A stretch of 64,000 nt of DNA from Triatoma infestans (GCA_011037195.1 JAAEAF010003173.1:1-64000); one strand, 5' to 3'; counted from the first letter of the stretch, positions 12,801 through 24,080 are shown. Numbers and translations: made by a program. Notes: generated by a model not told the origin, from the sequence alone.

Positions 12801-15800
12801 TGTCCAAGCAGATACAAACACCTTTTAAGATACAACAAAGAATAGCATAAACCTCATTCTGGAAGACTGTTGTCCATTCACCAAGAGATAACTGCCAAAT
12901 GATCTCCGTCTCAAAATAGACCGTAGCTCCAGACTGAGGGTACCATCCATTCTGAAACCGTCCTTGTAATACCGGAAGTAACCATCAGGTATCACACCAG
13001 GACCCAATCCTCCCTAGAAGGTAATCTGACAATGTAAGAATGCTCGAAAACAAAAGTTTTCAACATTCTATCAGAAGGAAGACCTGTAACAGGAACCTTC
13101 AAAAGCATCTCGCGATGAATGGTAGAATAACCATATCGCTTACCCTGCCAAAAACCGCCTGTTTTATTCTATAACAGGCTTTCATTGCTACAGTTTTCAC
13201 CTCTACAAAGAGCGGGGGAATTCTCAATAAAGTCTCCATTGCAGCTGTTGGCGTGTTCCGCATCGCACCGGTCACCGCCAGACAAGCCAAGCGTTGTATA
13301 TCCTCAAGCAGCAGTCTAGCGGATCTTATCTCAATGCGACGCCACCACACCACCTAGCGACGCCTCAAATAACAACCATCTCAACAACGTCTCATATAAC
13401 AACCACCACCTCAATGGAGCCGCATATAACAACCTAGGTTTAATAACCATACCATAAATCCAAAACATCATCTTGGGAATAATCCTCCAATTTTTACTTA
13501 CGACTTCGACATTGCCAAAAGGAAATAATTGCCTTTTGATGCTGTGTCTTAACTTGTTCCGACCAATTAAATTTACTGTCAAGAACCACTCCAAGAAACT
13601 TCACCGATTTGCAAATCTGAACAGAAGTTCCTAATAACCTAGGAGGTTTTAATCCTACGATCTTCCTCTTATTAGTAAATAAAATCATTTGGGTCTTACT
13701 AGAATTAATTGAAAGACCCTTATCCTGAGTCCAATCACATACCATGTTGAGGGCACTTTTTAGTAAATCTGAGATAGTAGTCAGACATCGCCCCATCAGT
13801 AACATGACGCCATCTTCGGCATATGCCTGTACATAGAATCCCGATGAATTCATCCTGGTTAACAGTTCATCCATGACAGCACACCATAGCTTTGGTGAGA
13901 GACAACCACTTTGAGGGCACCCTCTCCCCGCTCCCACAACCACAGTGCGCATACCTATAGAAGCCTGTATTAACTCTACTCCTTAAATAAATACCTATCA
14001 AGTTAATTAAAAGTGGTTGTAGGGAATCTTCAAGAGCATCGAACGATACTCTATCAAATGCCCCTACATGAAAGAAACATCCTAAAGCATATTCTTTGTC
14101 TCTAGAGCAGATTCTACCTTACCGATCAGACAATGCAAAGCAATCTCGGTCGATTTTCCTACTGTATAAGCATGTTCGTTTGGATGGAGTGGATGATCAT
14201 TCAAAGGACCATCAGAAATATACCTAAGCCCCCAACCTTTCCAAAGTTTTTAGAAGGCATGACATAAGACTTATAGGTATAAAGGCCTTAGAGTCAGAGT
14301 AGTCACTTCTTCCTGGTTTAGGAATAAAGACCTCTCTAACTTCCCTCCATAATGTAGGCACATAACCAAACATTAAACACCCTTTAAAAATCCTTATCAA
14401 CACCTTAATCAGTACATCCTCACCATTTTGTAGCTGACAGGGATAAACTCCATCAGGTCCACGTGACTTAAATGGTGAGAAACTTTGCACTGCCCAAACC
14501 AAACTCTCCACAGTAACTACCTCATCCACGGTAGCCAGGTCACTAGGTTCCAGCTTCGTCCCACCAACCGCAGACCGAAGCAGTGCTGTTTATGTTTATG
14601 TGATTCGGTAAATGGGTATTAAGCAAGAGCTGTAATGTCTCTATTTCTCCTCCTGTAAAGGAAGCGACAGGATATCTTAAAGTAAACTGACAGTCCTTAT
14701 CCTTACCAAGAATCCGTACCAGCCTAGAGTCTCTTGAGTCGAATTTAGATCCTCACAAAAGGATCTCCAAGAGTTTCTCTTAGCTTTCCTTAAAGCGTAC
14801 TTATACGCTTTTTTAAGACTATTGTAACTATTCCATGATTCCGAAGAATCGATTATGGCAGCCTTCCTGTAAGAGCCCCTAACTTGTCTTCTTAGCTTTT
14901 CTAACAAAGATGACCACCAGGAGTTCCTACTACCACTAACTAACTTGGGAGGACAAGTTTCCTCGAATGAAGACTTAATGGGTTCATGAAGAATACCATC
15001 CTCTCTTTCCAATTCGGTAATATCATCAAGAGCACTTGACTGGATAATCATTCTATCTCCTAAGAATCTATCTTCTAAGTTTAGAATAAGAATTCCAATC
15101 CGCCCTTCAGGGATTCCTATAGTAGCCATGGTGATTGGATCAAGCACCAGACTAAACCTAATAATCCTGTGATCAGAAATAGAAGCCACCAAACTTACCC
15201 TCCAGTTTCTAATCAGTTTACTAATATCCTAGAAACAAGAGTAATATCAATAACTTGTCTTCTAATCCTGTTACAAAGGTGGGTTCAGAACCCCTATTCA
15301 GAACCCCCTTTTACAACATCTAGCTCAGTACCATCAAGAAGTCCATGACAGCACGACCCCTAGTTTTGATGTCGCTGCTGCCCCAGACAACATGATGTGC
15401 ATTTGCATCACATCCTATAATTATAGGTGTGTTGCTGGACTCGAAAACCGAACCAAATCTTCTAATTCCTGAGAAGGTGGAGAGGGATGATCATAGGGGA
15501 AATAGGCCGTTGCTACAACCACATCAAGACATCGGCCACCAACCCCCAGAGCAACCAAATCCCTAGAGCAAAACTGTCTGAGCAGAACGGCGCCGACATC
15601 TCTACTAACGCAAATACATGCTCTAGGAGTGCCCCCGCCATCCGCAACAAACAGCATGCCATTGACCGCACTCAAACCTCGAACCAATCCTTTGTAAGCA
15701 TATGGTTCTTGAATAAGTGCAAAATATGTATGCAACCTAGCAATAGAGCGGCACAAATTAGCCGTTGCATCTTTACCATGTTGCAAATTAACCTGAACCA

Positions 15801-18800
15801 TTTCTACACTGTCAACCATGGTGATAAGTCAGCTAGTGGAAGAAATGGAACTTCTGACTTAATTGGTAGACGCAGGCAGGAAGAAAAATAAATACATAAA
15901 TAAATAAAAAGAATAAATACAAATAAATACAGACAAATAAATAAATAGATAAATATAAATAAATAAATAAATGTGAATAAACAAATAAAAATAAAAATAC
16001 CTGCCTTACATATCTCTCCTTTTTCTTTTGTCATGTTTCAGAGATCACTGCTGGGGGACAAGTCCTCCGCGGCTCTTCCTAACACGTTCTCCTCCAGAAG
16101 TAAGCCTTGTCTGCCTCTAGATATTTTTCCAGATTCCCACCCGTGCATCCAGGCCCTGGTCGCCCGATTCTGATGTACAGAGGAATAACCCCCACCACCG
16201 GTGGCCCCCTCCTCTAAAAGGCCTCCGGCTGACGAGACTAAAATTAAAAGCATATGTTAAATAATATTTAAAAAAATTCATCTCCACCCTCCACGGAGCC
16301 TCACAATTTGGGACGCTTTGAAGAAGCGCCAGAGCTAGCTCCCAGAGATATAGCGCCCGGAATTGTAGGCGAAGGCCCACAATCCCGGGAACTCACCCAT
16401 GCGTACTTTACGTTAGCCAATTGACCAGAGCTGGGTTAGGCTCTGGCTGCCTGTTTAGTGGAGTCAGGGACCAAAGTGCTGTGTTGGACTGCAAGGCACG
16501 CTGAGGGAACTTGCCTCCAGCGAGAACCCGCGTCCTCAATCACCAGGAATTCCCTCCCCCACGACACAGGTATCCACACTCGGGCAAACATGTGGATGGC
16601 ACCAGCTCGTGCCACTGGCATGTAGGAATGTAATTGTGTAGATGTACAATGTTAAGATGGTTTAGGTGTAACTGATGCAGCATGAACCCCCAGAGAGGCT
16701 CGCAGCAAAAGAATTCGCTGCAAGAGATTCAGGCCCCGCATAAATTATGGCGACCCGAACAAAGGGTAGAAAAGTTCTTACCGACTCACACTCCAGGCAG
16801 GGCACCGCTGCATGTGTAGTCTGTAATTGTAGCTGAGGTACGTGTGAGCACTAAGTTCCCAAATAGCCCGAAGCCTACCCTCTGCGTTCGTCCACCCTTG
16901 TAGCCATCCGCGCTTTTACAAAAGTAGAGCGCAGATGTTACCTAAGCCGCGACGAGGGCGCGCAGGTTGGACTTGAATGAAGTTCCGCGACAGGATATCT
17001 GTCTCCAGAAACATAGGGAAGTTTCACCCTATGTGAGTAATTATCCATTTGGCTCCGGTATTACATTATCACAAAATAATAAATATAATTAATTTTTCCT
17101 CCAAGCAGTAACCGATTACTGTTAGTAGTAGTAATAAAATTACCTAATTATTAAAAAATTAGCTATTATCAAATATTATTGGAAAATGGAAACAATTCAA
17201 CAATCTTTCATTAAATTTTATCCAGACAAACGCAAACAATATCGATACGTCTAACTGTAACTGCTAAACGTGATTAATTCGGGCACTGCATTAAATAGCG
17301 GTGAATTATTTTCTGTAATGTAAAGCGTTAATCGAATAATACATTTATTTAATAGTTAATTTATTGTTATTATTCATAAATACAAACAAAATACGTTTTT
17401 CTTTTGAAGGTGCTGCAATGCATATTTAGCAACAGCTTCTGCTATCATTAAAAGTAAAGCAATTTGTGTTTAAATTTATTTAATTATAATAATGGCAATG
17501 AAGGTTGGCTTAAGGTAGCTTAAAAACAATTAGTTCACCAATGTTATAGCATTTTGTCGACAAAGGACTACATCACACTGCTCTTATCGCCAGAAGCGAG
17601 TAATACACAACTATTATATTCTAAAGTGAATGCCTTATAAGATTATATTTTATTTTTCTAGCTAGAAGGAGAACTTTTCTATGCCCCAGGATTTCAAGCT
17701 CCACCAAATTCAGACATAAACGGCTACCACAGGTGAATAAAATTTTAAATCTAATAGGATTAAATCATTCGTATAAATTTTACAAATAAGTAGCTAAGGA
17801 GAATAGAATGATACTAAATTAAATATAGTTTGTATGATACTAGAATCCTGTAGGACAGTCATTTCTAAATTGTAGTTCATCTAAGATGTCACATTTAAAA
17901 TTATTAATATTTGGGTTAACTAAATATTGTAGATAAAAAGTTTATTTGTAGTTATATAGATGCGATGTTACCTTCTGAGAGTCCTGTACTTTATGGTTTA
18001 CATCCAAATGCTGAAATTGGTTTCCTCACCACTTTGGCTGAAAATCTTTTTAAAACTGTATTTGAACTACAACCTAGGGAATCAGGATCATCTTCAGGCT
18101 GTGGAGTTACTAGAGAAGAAAAGGTTATTGAACTTCCTGATTCATTACTTCTTTAAGCAGTCTTAATTAAATAAAGATACGATAATTTATCCTGTATAAG
18201 ACTGAATTAATTATGACTGCAGAACACATTATCGTACAGCTTCATGATGGTGTGATTTCCAACTTAATCATGCGGTTAAGAACAGCTTATTCGTAAATAA
18301 AATTATAATTATCTCATACACCTTTCCCTACATTTCGTTGTTTTCTTCGAATATGTTAGATACCACGTTTAAAAATGAAATTTTTTTATAAGGTGAGAGC
18401 ATTAGTTGATGAGATACTAGATAAAGTACCAGATGAATTTAATTTGTGCGAGTTGATGTCAAGAACAGAAGACAGAAGTCCATATACAATTGTTGCTTTT
18501 CAAGAATGCGAAAGGATGAATATTTTAATGAGAGAGCTGAGAAGATCACTGATCGAACTGAGCTTAACACTTAAGGTAAATTTAAAAATAATTAACTTAC
18601 AAATAATAGTATATTAGGTATTTATTAAATGTTTTCCAAGATGAAAAACTCATTGAAATAAAATTAAAATACTTATTTATTTTAATTTGATATACAGCAA
18701 GGAAGTTTAAAAAAAACAAAAAAAAAATGTGTTTGAAGATTCATATTGAAGTTCTTCAGAATCATTTTAAAACCATCTACTTGCCGATGATAGGTTTTTT

Positions 18801-21800
18801 ATCCAAAATTTGTTCATTGAATTTTTTTTGAACACGTATAAAGCAAAAATATTGTTTCAATTAACAGGATGGGGTAAAGTTCCATCATGCTGAAATACAG
18901 CTTAAATTAACCAAAACTATTGTTGATTTACTAGGGAGAACTGACGATGACTAGTGAAACGGAAATTCTAGAGTCTTGCCTATTTATGGATGCAGTTCCA
19001 GAGAGTTGGACTAAAAAAGCCTATCCGTCGCTACTTGGATTAAGCGCTTGGTTTTCAGACTTACAACTGAGACTTAAAGAATTAGAAGCTTGGGTTAGCG
19101 ATTTCCTGGTAAGTTTGTCTTTTATTAGACAACCATTTATCATTTATAGTCTTTTATTATTGTTGAATTGATAATAGCTTGATTTATGATAATAAAATAT
19201 TAAGGGAAGGGAATAGCTAAATGGTTAGCGTACGGACTCCCACGCGGAGGATCCGGGTTCGAGACCAGCTGTGCTACCCTTAGATTTTTTCTTTCTAGAA
19301 GCCTCTACAGCTCACTGTCCGGTGATGGACAGTGTTGTCTGTAACGAGAGAACACTGTCCAGAGGCCGACAGTGCACTGAGAAGGCTCGATGCGCCATTG
19401 ACCTTAAGCTGCGTCTACACTGGACGCTCTGGTCCGCGTCGCGCTGCAACAAACTCTCTTGAAATAGTTAAAACGCACAAAGCCGTGCGAAACGTTTGTG
19501 AATACGCAGGTTGTTCCTCCCTGAACCTTGAAGGTTCGTCATTATACAAGCATCTCATCACGGAGCGGGTACGAAATGCTAGTGCTGCTTTCATAGTATT
19601 GCATCATTTATTAAACGAAAATCAAGTTAGAAAGCGTAGGAAACGTCGGCATTGGGTTACTCCGGTATTAAAGGTCGGGAGTTATTTGGTGGGGAATGCC
19701 TTTTAAAGGTGCTGGAAATAGGAAATGTCGGTCAGTTTGAAAACTTTTGTAGAATATCCCCTGAAGATTTCAGATACTTGCTTAATTTGATCCAACCGGT
19801 TATACAAAAAAAAAGACAGTAATTTCAGAACTGCCATACCACCTAATGAGAGGTTAGCTATAACTCTTCGTTTCCTGGCAACCGGTAATTCCTTCACGAG
19901 TTTGATGTACCTGTTCAAGGTATCCAAACAGAGCATATGGTTTTGATATCTGCGACACTGCAGACCAGTTCCTTCGATATTTGTAGCCAATCATCATTTT
20001 TTTTATTTTTTAAATGGTGGTTATTGTTTTGATTCCACAATTCTGGTCGGTTCCTTATAAATCAATAAGTTGTTCAACTCTTTGATGGTTCCATTCCATT
20101 GTGATGAAGAACAAGAAAGGAACGCGAGCAACAGTCAAAACTCCGTCCCAATACAGCGCGCATGAACAAACGTTTTCTTTGATGTACGGTTTCTTAGTTG
20201 CACGGAGTGGCGCAACTTGCCGTCACAATAGCCTGCTCTACCCAAGGCCGCTCCAAAATGAACTGTTCAGCACGAAACAGAGCGTCCGGTGTAGACGCAC
20301 GTTTAGATGTTGGCGCACCTTAAATTAAAAAATAATAATAATATTATTTTTGTATACAAAAAATCTGGTGTGAAACACTCACACAACTTTCTTTTACTCC
20401 AGTTCTCAAAATTATAATTGACAAATTTTATGTGTACCAAATTTTATGAAATTCGCCCAAAACAGAAGAAATTCCGGTTTCCTAATTTTCTTGAAACTCG
20501 GAATTTTGGCCATTTATTTCTAATTAATTTTGTTTGGATGATAGATTTGTATAATCAACTACGATATCACTTTAGAGAAAAACATAACCCCACCCCTCCT
20601 CCTAAAGTGCCCTTAAATGAATTTTCCCAGAGAAATGTTTTAAACATTATTATTATTTATCAAATTTAAATGATTATACTTAATATTCAACATTAACTTT
20701 ACTTTAGGTGCCATCATCGGTCTGGCTAGCGGGTCTTTTTAATCCACAGTCATTTCTGACTGCGATCATGCAAAGTACTGCTAGGAAGTATGAATGGCCA
20801 TTGGACAAAATGTGTCTACAGTGTGATGTCACTAAGAAAGTTAAAGAAGATTTCACGTAAGTATAATTGTCAAGATCCTAGTACAATCTTTACATTCTTA
20901 TGCAGTATGTTGCCCTCCTCCTCGAGGGCCTTAATTTGGATAGGTGGTACTTATTTCCCGATTGAACATGAGCGGAATTAGACATTCGTTACCTTTCAAG
21001 TATTTGTAATAGTTCTAATTGGTGTAGATGGATGTGGAATGCATCTTTAGCTTCCAGATCGCGAGAATCTGGAACAAAAGATCAACTTATTTTGCTCACT
21101 GCTTTTTCACTAGCATGATCGAATTCGGATAAGAATTGGGCGCAATCTAATAATCAGGATGAGGCTTTGTGAATGGAAAGTTTGTGTAGATAGCAAAATA
21201 TTGCGGTTCCTTGACATAATTGTGTTTATCTCATTTCTGTCTCTGTTAAATGTCTTGATGAAAATACAGTGGGCTATTCGGATCCAACTGGAATGCAGTG
21301 GAATATCACCGCATCTTGATCTGCTGAGAATAGATTATCAGATTAATAATTTTTTATATAAATCGCCTTTTAAAGTCGATTTCAGACTATGGATCACAGT
21401 AGCTATACTTATTACTAATAATGCTTAATTTAATGTAATATATTACATTGAAAATTAAAACGAAATTAAACCGTGTGCCAGTGGTCAAAAATAAACAAAA
21501 TAATATGCTCACCCTTACCTAAATTGGGATAAGCTGCGTTCTTACCTTTTTAGGTGATACAGGAGGAAATCATTGAGTTCACTTTTTGAAATTTCTAAAT
21601 ATTATTTTGATTTTTGTACTAATTCTTAAATATTTTCTAATACTCAATTTTGCCTTAAATAAATTTATATTGTTGAATTCCAGTGTACAAAATCCTGGAG
21701 TTTTTCAAATATTTTTTGAATTAAGAAGTTTGGAAAAGTGGTTCCAGCTTTCATGCTTTTGAATATTATCAAAGCGAAAAAACTGCAAACCTTTCAAAAA

Positions 21801-22645
21801 AAATTTGTAAATGTTTCTAAAAAATTTTTTTTTCAATTCTCAATCCACAAGAATTCGAATTAGAATACAATTCGAAGAACTGAAAATTATTGCGTAATTG
21901 GACTTTATTTTTTAGTGTATTAATGTTTATTGATTTTTTTTTTTTTAATATTCAATAAATTTATCTTTAATCTGTTGAACTTTATCGACGAAGTAATTTA
22001 ACTCTTCAGTGCTAGTTGTTCTTTGCACGAAGATCTTTCCTTAATTAATTACTAATTGTCGAGATTAATTTACGTTTAGTGCGTGCGCACCGTTAGTACA
22101 TACCTTGATCTTCGGACTACTCTGATCGATCACAAACTAGTTTGGAATTTAGTTGGACTTATTATTATGAATCGTTTTGCATGCCCTGTGCAACCACAAA
22201 CCAGTTTGAGACTTTGTTGGAGCAAACCTAATATGATTAGATAATAAAATGAAAATTGTTGTATTTATGTTTTTTTAACGTCTTTTTTTAAGAGGGAATA
22301 AACTTAGGGATTACCATCTTGCCACATTCAATGTGGTAATCATTTTACAGGCAACCACCTCGTGAAGGTGCTTACATTAATGGTCTTTTTATGGAAGGAG
22401 CCAGATGGGATATAAACAGAGGTGCAATTGTTGAATGTCTTTTAAAAGAAATGTTTTGTAATATGCCAGTTATTCATATTAGAGCTGTAACTCAAGAAAG
22501 ACAAGAGACAAGATCATTATATCAATGTCCAGTATACAAGACAAGAACCAGAGGACATACTTATGTCTCCACATTCTCCTTAGATACAACCCAAAAACCA
22601 TCCAAATGGATATTAGCTGGGGTAGCTATACTGTTGTCAGTATAG
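803..22645 (+). CDS. DNAH9/11/17-like: axonemal dynein heavy chain, outer-arm beta type (3' part, 24 exons)
   Basis: Motor ATPase subunit of the ciliary/flagellar outer dynein arm. Exons (all with AG acceptors and GT donors): 803-936, 1242-1370, 2306-2459, 3315-3457, 3957-4126, 4331-4469, 4643-4807, 4918-5111, 5521-5725, 5837-6142, 6219-6389, 6487-6635, 6995-7162, 7550-7682, 7991-8134, 10512-10649, 11291-11516, 11752-11927, 17662-17732, 17952-18123, 18393-18575, 18935-19108, 20708-20856, 22351-22645. Joined, they give 4088 nt, one open frame of 1361 codons plus TAG. Landmarks: [13 protein letters not shown] (stalk tip), [14 protein letters not shown] (AAA5), [10 protein letters not shown] and [10 protein letters not shown] (AAA6), [12 protein letters not shown] and the C-terminal AGVAILLSV. 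The closing AGVALLL-like residues and the whole order fit the DNAH9/11/17 group of about 4,400 aa, so roughly the N-terminal two thirds lies to the left of the window. The exact paralogue is not resolved. Exon ends were placed by eye. Confidence 0.95.
1475..1613. repeat. 139-bp imperfect hairpin in a dynein intron
   Basis: The left arm (1475-1535) begins CTGCAGAAGATTCC and ends TATTATTCCTGTTGC. The right arm (1542-1613) is its reverse complement with a few mismatches and an insertion of about 10 bp. The loop is six bases. It may be a foldback or MITE relic, or a miRNA-like hairpin. It lies in the intron 1371-2305, which otherwise holds only AT-rich DNA. Confidence 0.75.
3000..3237 (+). mobile_element. 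tRNA-derived SINE relic (second SINE type)
   Basis: The segment CTTTGGTGCGAGGGTTCAAT-TCCC carries a pol III box B-like site, followed by GGGGCTT and a GACTCAGC stretch. The same head with GGTTCGATTCCC and CCCAGC recurs at 44,093-44,311. The body downstream is not shared, so this is an old or chimeric copy. It lies in the dynein intron 2460-3314. Confidence 0.5.
4331..8134 (+). other. dynein AAA5 and AAA6 exons
   Basis: Ten compact exons separated mostly by introns of 80-500 bp. They cover AAA5 ([51 protein letters not shown]), the AAA5-AAA6 helical region ([37 protein letters not shown]) and AAA6 ([44 protein letters not shown]). Exon 6487-6635 begins at an inconspicuous ATAG acceptor. Starting there restores the expected segment after the TIQ end of the previous exon, whereas the stronger-looking TTAG at 6494-6497 would break the frame. 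AAA5 and AAA6 have no nucleotide-binding P-loop, as is normal for dyneins. Confidence 0.9.
8200..10400 (-). pseudogene. fossil LINE reverse transcriptase in a dynein intron
   Basis: Read on the minus strand, broken frames give reverse-transcriptase landmarks in the right order: NYRGISL near 9.85 kb, the [20 protein letters not shown] segment and [12 protein letters not shown] near 9.6 kb, [13 protein letters not shown] near 9.45 kb, and a Cys-rich tail (GETCPQCN with a following His) near 8.35 kb. The usual catalytic AFD aspartate reads Gly, and many stops and frameshifts interrupt it. It therefore cannot be active. The clade is uncertain; a CR1/L2/RTE-like grouping is possible. It accounts for most of the 2.4-kb intron 8135-10511. 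Confidence 0.7.
11649..11726. repeat. 26-bp minisatellite, three copies
   Basis: The unit CGTTTTTATACCAACTATTT plus TTCTAA is repeated three times head to tail with no differences (11649-11674, 11675-11700, 11701-11726). It sits directly upstream of the acceptor for the dynein exon at 11752 and makes up part of that intron's pyrimidine-rich end. Confidence 0.9.
12208..13353 (-). pseudogene. LINE ORF2: RNase H and C-terminal Cys-His region
   Basis: Minus-strand frames give the thumb ([20 protein letters not shown], typical of I/R1-type elements), an RNase H end with [20 protein letters not shown], and a final piece with [19 protein letters not shown], a degenerate C-x2-C-x7-H-x4-C knuckle. 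Presence of an RNase H domain favours an I- or LOA-like clade over R1 proper. Stops and frameshifts separate the pieces. The phrase CCTAACCCTACGCTATCCAA occurs twice in the 3' region (12,112 and 12,309). Confidence 0.8.
13494..15192 (-). pseudogene. LINE ORF2: reverse transcriptase domain
   Basis: Three frame-shifted pieces lie in order. First comes a linker (15192-14677) with [11 protein letters not shown]. Next are the fingers (14529-14224) with [26 protein letters not shown] and [14 protein letters not shown]. Last is the palm (13952-13494) with [20 protein letters not shown] and AYAED. The catalytic box is AYAED instead of the usual YADD, so one of the two metal-binding aspartates is replaced by Glu. 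Reading-frame breaks near 14.2 and 13.95 kb remove the region with the first catalytic Asp. Confidence 0.85.
15350..15819 (-). pseudogene. LINE ORF2: AP endonuclease domain
   Basis: The frame starting at ATG 15,819 reads [20 protein letters not shown], then [15 protein letters not shown] and later [12 protein letters not shown], matching the N-terminal endonuclease of R1/I-type LINEs. It goes out of frame near 15,421. In another frame it continues as [15 protein letters not shown] followed by [10 protein letters not shown], the conserved active-site region (D-A-N, with H-H). The domain is recognisable but broken. Confidence 0.85.
19203..20345 (+). mobile_element. tRNA-derived SINE (family 1), split by a Harbinger insertion
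   Basis: The head has pol III boxes (TAGCTAAATGGTTAGCG as box A, GGTTCGAGACC as box B). The body, GCTCACTGTCCGGTGATGGA then CAGTGTTGTC, is shared with the copies at 52,471-52,688 and 54,173-54,370. The SINE runs 19,203-19,406, is interrupted, and resumes at 20,306 with GATGTTGGCGCACCTTAAAT, matching the 3' end of the copy at 52.47 kb. It ends in an AAT-rich tail. It lies in the dynein intron 19109-20707. Confidence 0.8.
19407..20302 (+). mobile_element. PIF/Harbinger DNA transposon, truncated (896 bp)
   Basis: Terminal inverted repeats: the left reads GCGTCTACACTGGACGCTCT and the right, reverse-complemented, reads GCGTCTACACCGGACGCTCT. They are flanked by TTA on both sides (19404-19406, 20303-20305), the 3-bp target duplication typical of PIF/Harbinger. 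Inside, on the + strand across frameshifts, is an N-terminal transposase fragment: [11 protein letters not shown], then [19 protein letters not shown], then [20 protein letters not shown]. The catalytic DDE half is missing, so it is non-autonomous. It inserted into an existing SINE. Confidence 0.85.
20365..20655 (+). repeat. hairpin-ended dispersed repeat, 5' part
   Basis: Starts AAATCTGGTGTGAAACACTC and continues with CACACAACTTTCTTTTACTC, then TTCTTGAAACTCGGAATTTT. It is the same beginning as the copies at 32,668, 40,843 and 42,843 and the minus-strand full copy at 58,631-59,622. It abuts the 3' tail of the SINE. Confidence 0.75.
20857..22350 (+). other. dynein last intron, no recognised element
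   Basis: About 1.5 kb of AT-rich DNA between the last two dynein exons. I see no tRNA-like boxes, terminal repeats or coding remnants that I can name. The donor is GTAAGT at 20857 and the acceptor TTTTACAG ends at 22350. Other dynein introns above 300 bp (937-1241, 3458-3956, 5112-5520, 6636-6994, 7163-7549, 7683-7990, 10650-11290, 18576-18934) are likewise plain AT-rich sequence. Confidence 0.6.
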
Positions 22646-23235
22646 AACGCACTATAAAAATTTTTGGAAACCGTCTTTTTTTTTTCTTAAATACCAGGCA
22701 GAGCTAGACTTATAATATTGTGTAGGATTTGTTTTAGAAGTAGTTAGAGATCATATTTGCTGTTTTTGTAATAGATTTACTGAGTGAATAATTAATTTCC
22801 CTATATAGATATAACAAGATTCCAATAGAAATATTGTACACGAAGTGACAACTTGTAATGCCATAGCCTAGTCAATAATCACAAATATTTTTTGTATTTA
22901 TTGTTTTATATTTTTTAATTTCCTTTTAACAATTGTTCAATTATATTTGTTTATTTGGAGAGAAATTTCTTTTGTAATGATTACTTTTTCTGATTTATTA
23001 CTTTCTTCGTGATATTAAAGAACGTATTAAGATCCTACAGATTTGTTTTTAAAAAGCATTTCAATTTTTATGAGAATATTTTAGATCAGTTGCACAAGTT
23101 AAAAATGCAAATTATTGTTACTGTTACTGGATTAAAAAAATACATAGATTTTAAAGTTGATTTTGTTTTTATATACATATATATACACCCTAATTCAATG
23201 GACATGATATTTATATAATTCACAGATCTTTTATG

Positions 23236-23332
23236 TAATAGGATCCGAAGAGAGGGATCCTAAGTATCCAGTGAGACACCCAATTTTGTTTCTCTCTCTC
23301 TGCTTTAGATCCCTCCCTTCGGATTCTACTTA
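23236..23332. repeat. inverted repeat downstream of the dynein stop
   Basis: The left arm TAGGATCCGAAGAGAGGGAT (followed by CCTAAG) pairs with the right arm TTTAGATCCCTCCCTTCGGA (followed by TTCTA), with few mismatches and a loop of about 40 bp containing a CT run. It lies about 600 bp past the dynein stop, possibly in or near its 3' UTR. It may be a MITE relic. Confidence 0.65.
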
Positions 23333-24075
23333 TACTCTCTTACAATATATATATAATTTAACAATATTTTGTATACACTAGAATAATTTCTAATTATAAC
23401 TTCTTTTTTTAATGAAAAATGACAACTGAGTTGATATCCATTAGAGACTAACACCTCATACACTCACTGTTTTGGAAGCTTTGAAAGAAATCAATTATTT
23501 GACAAACCATTCTCTGACGAAAGTGAACCGATCAGCCACAAGAAAACGAGAGTAATTTAACTAAGTCTGTTATACTGAACATCCATTTCCTAATGAATTC
23601 TCAAAAATTATATAAAGATTTTTGGGTCACGGGACCAGTTCAATGCAATTTTTAATTAAATCTAATTTGAAAAACTGGAAACTAATAAAATGGTGCTCCA
23701 TTATAATTCATTAAAAACTTGAATTTTTGAAAGCTGAGATAAGGACAGTTAAGCACCCCTTATTTATCAATAGTTATATTCAGAGAGGATCACTGGGTCA
23801 GTGACACTTTCCATAAAAAAAATGAAACTAAGATAATATGAAAAAATGCTTTGCTTAATTACTTATTCCCAACAATTTTTCCGTTTTTCAGAATCTTTTA
23901 TTATAAGTGATATCACTAAACACCTCATATCCACCCTTTGAGCCAGACTTTCTATCATACTAACGCTTTAGTACCCCTCAGCAGTACTCAAGTACCCAAG
24001 TAGAAATCTCAGCAGCTACGCTAGAAACCAATATCGCAAGACAATTAAAAAAATAATAGAGACATAAAACCTGTT
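23333..24075. other. AT-rich spacer between dynein and TRDMT1
   Basis: The two genes converge here (dynein +, TRDMT1 -). No open frame, RNA gene or transposon was recognised. Confidence 0.6.
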
Positions 24076-24080
24076 TTTAT

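Larger units (their letters stand above)
12069..17056 (-). mobile_element. I/R1-type non-LTR retrotransposon, nearly full length, decayed
   Basis: About 5.0 kb, inserted antisense in the dynein intron 11928-17661 and flanked by the perfect 13-bp duplication GGTATTACATTAT (12056-12068 and 17057-17069). The 3' end is a (TAA)n-type tail rather than poly(A), as in I-type elements. On the minus strand it carries an AP endonuclease, reverse transcriptase, RNase H and a Cys-His tail, all broken by frameshifts and stops. The 5' 1.2 kb (15,820-17,056) holds no recognisable ORF1/gag; it contains an AT-rich TATTT microsatellite at 15,885-15,990. The clear duplication shows one insertion event of moderate age. 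Confidence 0.9.
10512..22645 (+). other. dynein C-terminal domain exons
   Basis: Nine exons spread over 12 kb because two introns were enlarged by transposons. They encode the [10 protein letters not shown] strand that follows WVILQ, then [107 protein letters not shown] and GRTRGH-like residues near the end. The stop is TAG at 22643-22645. No standard AATAAA was found in the first 300 bp downstream; an ATTAAA at 23014-23019 is a weak candidate poly(A) signal. Confidence 0.9.

Noticed and set aside
15487..15891. 134-aa open frame on the plus strand
   Set aside because: Antisense shadow of the LINE endonuclease frame.
15804..16034. 76-aa Ile/Phe/Tyr-rich frame on the minus strand
   Set aside because: Translation of a TATTT/TTTA microsatellite within the LINE 5' region.
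19203..19280. tRNA gene candidate (boxes A and B)
   Set aside because: It is the head of a SINE with a shared non-tRNA body and lacks a matching acceptor stem; the same holds at 52.6, 54.2 and 44.1 kb.
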